DNA of 64,000 nucleotides, from NCBI GenBank assembly GCA_900317285.1, contig ONGA01000012.1:1-64000 (forward strand), read 5' to 3'. Each line of letters opens with the position of its first letter. Positions within the stretch are counted from its first letter, which is position 1. The notes under the pieces are model-generated. The model did not search any database, was not told the DNA's origin, and worked only from the letters and a program-made list of their open reading frames with translations. The stretch comes from an uncultured Bacteroidales bacterium (GTDB taxonomy: Bacteria; Bacteroidota; Bacteroidia; Bacteroidales; P3). Made by a program: the position numbers and the translations under genes. Shown one piece after another: positions 58,615 to 64,000 of this stretch.

Positions 58615-59307
58615 TTATTGAGAGGCGACGCTAAGTGTAGCGATGCTGATTCGCAAATTGCTTACCGAAGCGAGTGCATTGCAGCAGCTGCCCAATGTGG
58701 CCCCGGTGGTGAGGACATCGTCTACCAGAAGGATATGATGTCCTTCTAGCTCTTCCGGATGTTTGATGAAGAAAGCCCCTTCAACGTTCTTGTCGCGTTC
58801 GTCGGCAGCCTGCTGACTTTGCTTGTGAGTGTTGCGAAGTCGAACTAGAGCGTGATTGTTGATGGGACGGGGGAAGTTCTGCGCGATACCGCGACAGAGC
58901 AATTCGCTTTGGTTAAATCCTCGTTGCAGGCGTCGGCGCCAGTGCAATGGTACCGGCACTAGAAGGTCGACATCGTCGAAAGCCCCAGAGGATAGTAATC
59001 CCAGTCCCATTTGCCGTCCCATCATTAGGCACAACTCGTCGTTGCTGTGGAATTTCATGGCATGGACGAGCTTCTGTACGGTGTTGCCTTTGCGGAAATG
59101 GTAAAAAGAGATTGCATGTTCAAAATCGGCACGACCGGCGAAAAGGCGCTCTACGGGATTGTCGTCTGGACCGGTAGTGTATAGTGTCTGGGAAAGGTTG
59201 TCAAGGCAGTTGAGACAAATCTGTCGTTCGCCCTGCATCAGCGTCTCTCCACAGCAGGCACAGGCGCTAGGGAAAAGAACGTTGAGTATGGATTGCAGAA
59301 AATACAA
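58615..59307 (-). CDS. ComF family phosphoribosyltransferase-like protein
   Basis: 230 residues. N-terminal zinc-finger cysteines (CACCGETL, ICLNCLDN) are followed by a phosphoribosyltransferase fold with the PRPP-binding loop LLVDDVLTTGATL near the C-terminus. ComF-type proteins take part in DNA uptake or purine handling; the exact role here is not known. It is 12 bases after queA. Confidence 0.85.
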   Translation of the reverse strand: MYFLQSILNVLFPSACACCGETLMQGERQICLNCLDNLSQTLYTTGPDDNPVERLFAGRADFEHAISFYHFRKGNTVQKLVHAMKFHSNDELCLMMGRQMGLGLLSSGAFDDVDLLVPVPLHWRRRLQRGFNQSELLCRGIAQNFPRPINNHALVRLRNTHKQSQQAADERDKNVEGAFFIKHPEELEGHHILLVDDVLTTGATLGSCCNALASVSNLRISIATLSVASQ

Positions 59308-59319
59308 TGTGAGGGACGC

Positions 59320-60531
59320 TTACTTTAAGAACAGGCAACTGTCCCCATAGCTGAGGAAGCGGAATTCATGGTCGAGCGCATAGCGATAACATGCTTTCCA
59401 TTGTTCGCCAATCAGTGCAGATACCAACAGCAGCAAGGTGCTTTGGGGTTGATGGAAATTTGTTACCAGACCATTGATGATGCGGTAGCGGTATCCTGGG
59501 GCAATCATGAGTTGCGTTTCGCCGTCGAGATAATCGGTATTTTGGTTCTCCATCCAGCGAAGAATATTTGCATAGGCATCGGTGTAGGACAGCGAGGTGT
59601 CGAGGATGTAAGGATCCCACTGGTTGATGTGCATGCGCTCCAATTGTGGGTTGGCTTGCAGCTGGACGCCGAACCAGTAGAGGGATTCGAGTGTGCGCAC
59701 CGTGGTGGTGCCTACCGCGATGAGAGGTTTGCCTTGGTGGGCGATGATACGGCGGAGGTTGTCTGCAGTGATGTGTACGGGCTCAACGTGCATTTCGTGC
59801 TCGCCGATGGTGTCTGTGCTTACGGGCTTAAATGTACCTGCCCCTACATGAAGAGTGATGTATTCTGTTTCGATGCCTTTGGCTTTCAAAGACTGGAAGA
59901 CTTCGGGAGAGAAATGCAGGCCTGCCGTGGGGGCGGCTACCGAGCCTTCGTGGTGAGCGTAAACGGTCTGGTAGCGGATGGAGTCGCTTTCCTCGGCCTT
60001 GCGGTTGAGGTAGGGCGGCAAGGGGATGACACCGGCGGCGTCAATGACCTCGGCGAAACTCAGTCCACCTGTCCAATTGAAATCGACAATCCAGGCGTTG
60101 CCTACGGCTTCGCGGCGGGTGGCCTGAATTGAGAATTGAGAATTTGAAATTGAGAATTCAAGGGTCAAGGGACCGCTTTTCCATTTCTTGTTGTTGCCGA
60201 TGAAGCAAACCCAAGAGCACTGCTCGTGCTGCTCGAATGCTTGCGAGACTGCCATGTTGTGAGGCTCAAGGCAAAAGACTTCAATCACTGCGCCTGTCTC
60301 TTTTTGAAAGAAAAGGCGTGCGTGGATGACCTTGGTGTCGTTGAAGACCAGCAGGGTGTCTTTCGGGAGCAGAGAGGGCAGGTCGTAAAAATGATGCTCG
60401 GAAATGGCTCCGTCTTTGAGACAGAGCAGCTTTGAGTGGTCGCGTTGCTCCATGGGGAACTTGGCGATGCGTTCCTCGGGCAGAGGGTAGTCGTAGTCGG
60501 CGATGCGGATGTTCTTCAACTCACTCAGCAT
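59320..60531 (-). CDS. queA: S-adenosylmethionine:tRNA ribosyltransferase-isomerase
   Basis: 403 residues from the ATG at 60531; the normal family is ~340-350. It makes epoxyqueuosine in tRNA. Motifs are FNDTKVIHARLFFQKETG, HHEGSVAAPTAGLHF and HVGAGTFKPVSTD. A stretch near residues 124-136 (FSISNSQFSIQ) is encoded by AATTGAAA-type microrepeat DNA (60126-60160). It lies outside the conserved motifs, so activity should survive. It overlaps pssA by 11 bases. Confidence 0.92.
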   Translation of the reverse strand: MLSELKNIRIADYDYPLPEERIAKFPMEQRDHSKLLCLKDGAISEHHFYDLPSLLPKDTLLVFNDTKVIHARLFFQKETGAVIEVFCLEPHNMAVSQAFEQHEQCSWVCFIGNNKKWKSGPLTLEFSISNSQFSIQATRREAVGNAWIVDFNWTGGLSFAEVIDAAGVIPLPPYLNRKAEESDSIRYQTVYAHHEGSVAAPTAGLHFSPEVFQSLKAKGIETEYITLHVGAGTFKPVSTDTIGEHEMHVEPVHITADNLRRIIAHQGKPLIAVGTTTVRTLESLYWFGVQLQANPQLERMHINQWDPYILDTSLSYTDAYANILRWMENQNTDYLDGETQLMIAPGYRYRIINGLVTNFHQPQSTLLLLVSALIGEQWKACYRYALDHEFRFLSYGDSCLFLK

Positions 60532-61207
60532 GTTTCCTTTGAGTAATGGCGGAGAGGACGATGTACCACAGAATGATGAGTGAGATGGCGTACCATTGGC
60601 GGGCGACGGCGATGAGGGCGGCGCAGCCGATGAGGAAGAGGTACTGCACATCGTTGCTCTTCCAACTCATGTCCTTGAAATTGACCTTCAACGAGAACAT
60701 GGGCATCTCGGAAACCATCAGAATGTTGGTGGCGAGGGAGATGATGATGAGTGCGATGGCGAAGGCGATGTTGTTCTCCGGGGTACCTTGCCACAGGGCA
60801 AGACCGACCCAGATCAAGGCATTGCTAGGCACGGGCAGACCGAGGAAAGAGTGGCTCTGCCGAGTGTCAAGGTTGAATTTCGCCAAGCGGTAGGCTGCAA
60901 AAAGGGGTACGAGTAGCGCTACCAGTGCCAACCACTGCGAGGCGTTATCGCGCAGAAGGTGGAGCAGGATGATTCCCGGAGCCACGCCGCTAGTGACTAC
61001 GTCGGCCAGCGAGTCAAGCTCTTTGCCCAGAGGCGAGGCTACATTCAACAGTCGTGCGGCCAACCCATCGAAAAAGTCGAGGAAGATACCGAGGCAGATG
61101 AACAGTGCGGCGACCTGCACATTGCCTCTGGCGGCGAAATAGCAGGCAATCACTCCGCAGAGCAAGTTGCCGAGGGTGATGAGGTTGGGAATCTGGCGTT
61201 TGATCAT
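60521..61207 (-). CDS. pssA: CDP-diacylglycerol--serine O-phosphatidyltransferase
   Basis: 228 residues with six or more membrane helices. It makes phosphatidylserine, the precursor of phosphatidylethanolamine. The CDP-alcohol phosphatidyltransferase signature DGLAARLLNVASPLGKELD (then SLAD) is complete. It starts 3 bases after the upstream lipoprotein gene. Confidence 0.92.
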   Translation of the reverse strand: MIKRQIPNLITLGNLLCGVIACYFAARGNVQVAALFICLGIFLDFFDGLAARLLNVASPLGKELDSLADVVTSGVAPGIILLHLLRDNASQWLALVALLVPLFAAYRLAKFNLDTRQSHSFLGLPVPSNALIWVGLALWQGTPENNIAFAIALIIISLATNILMVSEMPMFSLKVNFKDMSWKSNDVQYLFLIGCAALIAVARQWYAISLIILWYIVLSAITQRKHAE

Positions 61208-61210
61208 CGC

Positions 61211-63037
61211 TTACCAGAGCTTGATGATTTGTTTGAATTCGGCGTCGTCCCAGTATTCGCGGAACTCGGTGTCGACCATGGCTTTGCGCTTGTAGTCGTA
61301 TTTCTCGTCGATGGAGGCTTTGAGGTTCTTGAGGCAGTTGACTTTGTCGCCGAGACGTGCAAATGCGACAGCGCGGAGGTAGTTGACGTCGGCATTTTGG
61401 TCGAGGCAGCAGTCGAGGGTGCGGATGGCGGTGCCGGTCTCGTCGTTCATCAGTTGGGCGAAAGCGAGATTATAGGTGCAGTTGTTGCCTTTCAGCACTT
61501 TTTGGGCCTCGCGGTAGTTGCCGCGTTTGAGGTTGAGGATGGGGATGTTGGCGTCGGCATCGCTGCTACCTTGGCGTTTGGCTTCCTCGAAGTAGTATTT
61601 TGCCAGCGAGTAGTCCTTCTTGGCGAGGTAGAGCAGACCGGTGTTGTTCAGCACATCGGGGTTGTGGGGGTTGAGGTCGCGGGCCACGTTGAGGTAGCGT
61701 TCGGCCTCGTCGATGGAGTCGATGTAGAATGCCACAGCGCCGGCGTTGTTCCAGGCGGCCCATTCAGAGGGGTGGTTCTCAGTGGCCCATTTGTAGTATT
61801 TCAGTTTGGTATCGTAGTTGTAGTTGATGTAGGCGGCATACATGAGTTCGTCGAAGGAGAGTTTGACGGGGTTGAGGGAAGCCTGTTTGGCGAGTTCGGC
61901 ATCGGTCTTGCGGGCTTCGGAGTAGTAGAGGGCAATCTGTGCACGGCGGAGGCTGGGGAAGATTTCGGTTCTCAGTTCCTCATAGGTGTCGGCCATGTTG
62001 CGGATCATCTGTTCGCGTTTCAGCACATTCTGCTGGGTCTCGACGATGTTGATGATGGCGTGCTTGTCCTGAATCTCGGAGGCTTCGACCATCACCACGA
62101 AGTGCACCCAGTCCTCGCCGGCGGCGCGGGTGGTGATGATGAGTTTCTTCAGTTGTTGGTATTTGTAGTATTCCACGTCCTGAGGTTTTACCTTGGCGCG
62201 TTTTGCCATGATGGTGAGCACCTCGTCGAGGATTTTGTTCAGCTGGGCGGTAGCAATGTCGGCGCGGTTCTTGGAGACGCCAACGTTGGCGGTCTCTTCG
62301 CCTTCGGGCGATGCCCAGCCGGTGATGCTGATCTGCTTGGGCAGGCCTTGTTCGAGCATGATGCGTTTCAGGCTCTGGAGGGTGTTGTAGGAGTCGAACT
62401 TGCGGTTCATCTCGAAGTTCCAGTCGAGGTTGGAGGTGCCGTTGAGGAAATAGATGTCGGCGGTCTCGACGATGCCCTGGGTCTTGTTGTAGTTGATGGG
62501 GGCGATGGAGATGTTGCCTTTGATGTCGACCCACGACGAGGTGTTGTTGACACCGTCGGAGAGCAACACGGTGCCGAATTCGACGCCTTTGTTGGTATGT
62601 AGGATGTCGTCCATGAACCGGGCGTCCTCGTTGGTGTGGCTAGCTTTATAGCCGATGGGGTTGAGGGTAACGCGACCGGTCTCCATGCCGGGTTTGAAGT
62701 CGAACATATCGCTGTAGGTGAAGCGTCCGCCCTTGGCGTAGTTGACGATGGTGCCGTCGCCATCCACATGTTCGCCCTTGAGGGTGATGGGCTCCAGGGG
62801 GATGTTGCCGCCTTCCCACGAGAAGACGGGCTGGATGAAGACTGCGCAGTTCTTTGCGAAGTATTTTTCGGGGATTTGACCGGTGAATTTTACCACGACT
62901 TTGTCATCCATGGTCTCTACCGGATTGGGGTTCGCTTGATAGCGTACACGGTTGCTGAGGGTTTTCATTTTCGACAGTCCGTTGCAGCCAGTGAGCAGCA
63001 CGGAGACGAGCATGAGGACAAAAAGAGTTCTTCTCAT
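61211..63037 (-). CDS. Lipoprotein with OmpA-like and TPR regions
   Basis: 608 residues. Lipobox VSVLLTGCNGLS. The N-terminal ~200 residues are beta-rich. A middle part (GLPKQISITGWASPEGEETA, VGVSKNRADIATAQLNKIL) resembles an OmpA-like peptidoglycan-associated domain. The C-terminal ~220 residues carry TPR repeats (YLNVARDLNPHNPDVLNNTG). Probably an outer-membrane scaffold. It begins the pssA-queA-comF run. No firm family name. Confidence 0.7.
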   Translation of the reverse strand: MRRTLFVLMLVSVLLTGCNGLSKMKTLSNRVRYQANPNPVETMDDKVVVKFTGQIPEKYFAKNCAVFIQPVFSWEGGNIPLEPITLKGEHVDGDGTIVNYAKGGRFTYSDMFDFKPGMETGRVTLNPIGYKASHTNEDARFMDDILHTNKGVEFGTVLLSDGVNNTSSWVDIKGNISIAPINYNKTQGIVETADIYFLNGTSNLDWNFEMNRKFDSYNTLQSLKRIMLEQGLPKQISITGWASPEGEETANVGVSKNRADIATAQLNKILDEVLTIMAKRAKVKPQDVEYYKYQQLKKLIITTRAAGEDWVHFVVMVEASEIQDKHAIINIVETQQNVLKREQMIRNMADTYEELRTEIFPSLRRAQIALYYSEARKTDAELAKQASLNPVKLSFDELMYAAYINYNYDTKLKYYKWATENHPSEWAAWNNAGAVAFYIDSIDEAERYLNVARDLNPHNPDVLNNTGLLYLAKKDYSLAKYYFEEAKRQGSSDADANIPILNLKRGNYREAQKVLKGNNCTYNLAFAQLMNDETGTAIRTLDCCLDQNADVNYLRAVAFARLGDKVNCLKNLKASIDEKYDYKRKAMVDTEFREYWDDAEFKQIIKLW

Positions 63038-63120
63038 TTTATATTATACTTTATTTATTTACGTATCTATCAAATACATACACAGGTTTGTGACCTGTAT
63101 CTGTACCCTTTGTTTAACTT

Positions 63121-63129
63121 GCAAATATA
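63121..63129 (-). promoter_or_regulatory. -7 element upstream of the OmpA/TPR lipoprotein
   Basis: TATATTTGC on the minus strand matches the -7 consensus exactly and lies 83 bases upstream of the start codon at 63037. No good -33 element is visible. Confidence 0.5.
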
Positions 63130-63160
63130 GGATATTTTTTTGGATTGGAGAAAAAAAATC

Positions 63161-64000
63161 CTATTTGGCGGCTTGAGGGCAGAAGTTTTTCACCGGGCAG
63201 AAGGCGCAGGCGTCCTTCCCAGGGGTGGGGGAGAAGGGCGTTTGGGGGTCCATCAGTTCGGCGGTTTTTTCGGCGAGCATGGCCTCGAAACGTTCCAGCT
63301 TCTCCGGGGTGATGGTCTCGGCGTCGTCCCATTCGGCGCTTTCCCAGCGAGCGGTCTTCACGTCGGAGCGCAGGTTGCGGAGGGGGTAGATGCCGGAGAG
63401 GATTTCTTTCGTGTCGGGATGACGGCGATGGTAGAGGAGGGCGTACCACATGAGTTGCAGCCACTTGCCCGGCATGGCGTCGTGCTTGTCGCTGAAGGCT
63501 ATTTCGGCGTCTTTCAGGCTTCCGGTCTTGTAGTCGAGGATGCGCAGCCGTCCGTCGAGCCGGTCGATGCGGTCCACTGTGCCCTTGATTTTCACGGCGG
63601 TGCCGTCGGCGGTGGTGAAGACGGTGTAGCCGTCGATTTTCTCCTCGACGCCCACGATTTCGATGCGGTGCCCTTGCTCAATCAGGGTTATCTCGTTCTG
63701 CAGCAGGTGCTTCAACTGGCTTTCCGCCACGGAATAGAGGAACCGGTTGCGCCCTTCGCTGTTCCTGCCGTTGTGGTACAGCTCGTCGAACTGCTCGTCC
63801 ATCAGCGCCGTGAGGTTTTTCAGGGCTTCTTTCAGTTCGTCAGCCGTCAGCGGGCGGTTCAGGGCTTTGCCGTGGATGTGCTCCAGGACGGTGTGGATGC
63901 AGCTGCCGAGCTGCGAGGCGTCGAGTTCCTCGTCCACAGCACGCTTCTCGCCAATCTTGAGCACGCGGGAGTAGTAGTATTTCAATGGGCACTCGATGTA
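63161..64000 (-). CDS. AddB-type PD-(D/E)XK nuclease, C-terminal fragment
   Basis: 280 codons are visible and the gene runs off the right edge of the window. Nuclease residues are seen in RLRILDYKTGSLKD (Asp and the Lys of the D-YK motif) and in GTVDRIDRLDG. Cysteines at the upstream end (YIECPLKYYY) and in CAFCPVKNFCP fit the four-Cys iron-sulfur cluster of AddB/Cas4-like nucleases. It probably belongs to a RecBCD-like DNA repair enzyme. The missing N-terminus would hold the helicase-like part. Confidence 0.8.
   Translation of the reverse strand, partial: YIECPLKYYYSRVLKIGEKRAVDEELDASQLGSCIHTVLEHIHGKALNRPLTADELKEALKNLTALMDEQFDELYHNGRNSEGRNRFLYSVAESQLKHLLQNEITLIEQGHRIEIVGVEEKIDGYTVFTTADGTAVKIKGTVDRIDRLDGRLRILDYKTGSLKDAEIAFSDKHDAMPGKWLQLMWYALLYHRRHPDTKEILSGIYPLRNLRSDVKTARWESAEWDDAETITPEKLERFEAMLAEKTAELMDPQTPFSPTPGKDACAFCPVKNFCPQAAK

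Noticed and set aside
60959-62602. 547-residue frame opposite pssA and the TPR lipoprotein
   Set aside because: Shadow frame spanning two real genes; Val/Gly/Phe-rich without domains.

Overview
The window reads as chromosome from a member of the Bacteroidales (phylum Bacteroidota). Three things point there. Promoters fit the Bacteroidetes sigma-factor pattern (TTTG, about 19-20 bases, TAnnTTTG). Several secreted proteins carry type IX secretion (T9SS) C-terminal sorting domains. The gene families include GldH, DUF6266, S46 dipeptidyl peptidase, C25 gingipain-type protease, C69 dipeptidases, BspA-like leucine-rich repeats and TonB-dependent receptors. No rRNA, insertion-sequence transposase, prophage or CRISPR array was seen. 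The species cannot be named from sequence alone.

Layout. 1-1.3 kb: the start of a DUF6266 protein and a lipoprotein, among repeated intergenic DNA. 1.3-18.1 kb (+): a long tight run of holB, ricT-like, gldH, PBP1A, rlmN, a sirtuin, envelope proteins, a flippase, a DPP11-like S46 peptidase and a C25 protease with a T9SS signal. 18.1-28.3 kb (-): two C69 dipeptidases flank a compact nine-gene operon. Its order is CsgG, small lipoprotein, DUF4810, DUF799, PNGase F, FMN-binding protein, PqqD-like, HPr-kinase-like and a signal-peptidase/VanZ fusion. 28.5-33.3 kb (-): tRNA-Arg(CCU) with a degenerate partner, then infB, nusA and rimP. 33.5-46.1 kb (+): an accessory envelope region with thioredoxin-fold lipoproteins, two tandem BspA-like proteins, small outer-membrane barrels and an unusual CPBP protease; a repeated promoter-like cassette occurs three times. 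46.4-52.6 kb (+): phosphate butyryltransferase, a PAS protein, small lipoproteins and an outer-membrane receptor. 52.6-56.5 kb: a PIN toxin-antitoxin pair, a secreted protein with a long structured leader, an HsdR-N nuclease-like protein and an ECF sigma/anti-sigma cassette. 56.5-64 kb (-): birA, frr, pyrH, comF, queA, pssA, a TPR/OmpA-like lipoprotein and a truncated AddB-type nuclease.

How the genes fit together. Proteases, dipeptidases, PNGase F and phosphate butyryltransferase suggest a cell that strips glycoproteins, digests the peptides and ferments amino acids. The best candidates for something undescribed are: the nine-gene operon at 20.16-26.71 kb; a consensus promoter driving a nested-hairpin transcript and an 11-bp phased array at 19.9-20.15 kb, with a second array at 46.2 kb; and a long structured leader at 54.2-54.5 kb. 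A family of AATTGAAA-type microrepeats also stands out, because it has entered reading frames and even supplies the apparent start codon of birA.
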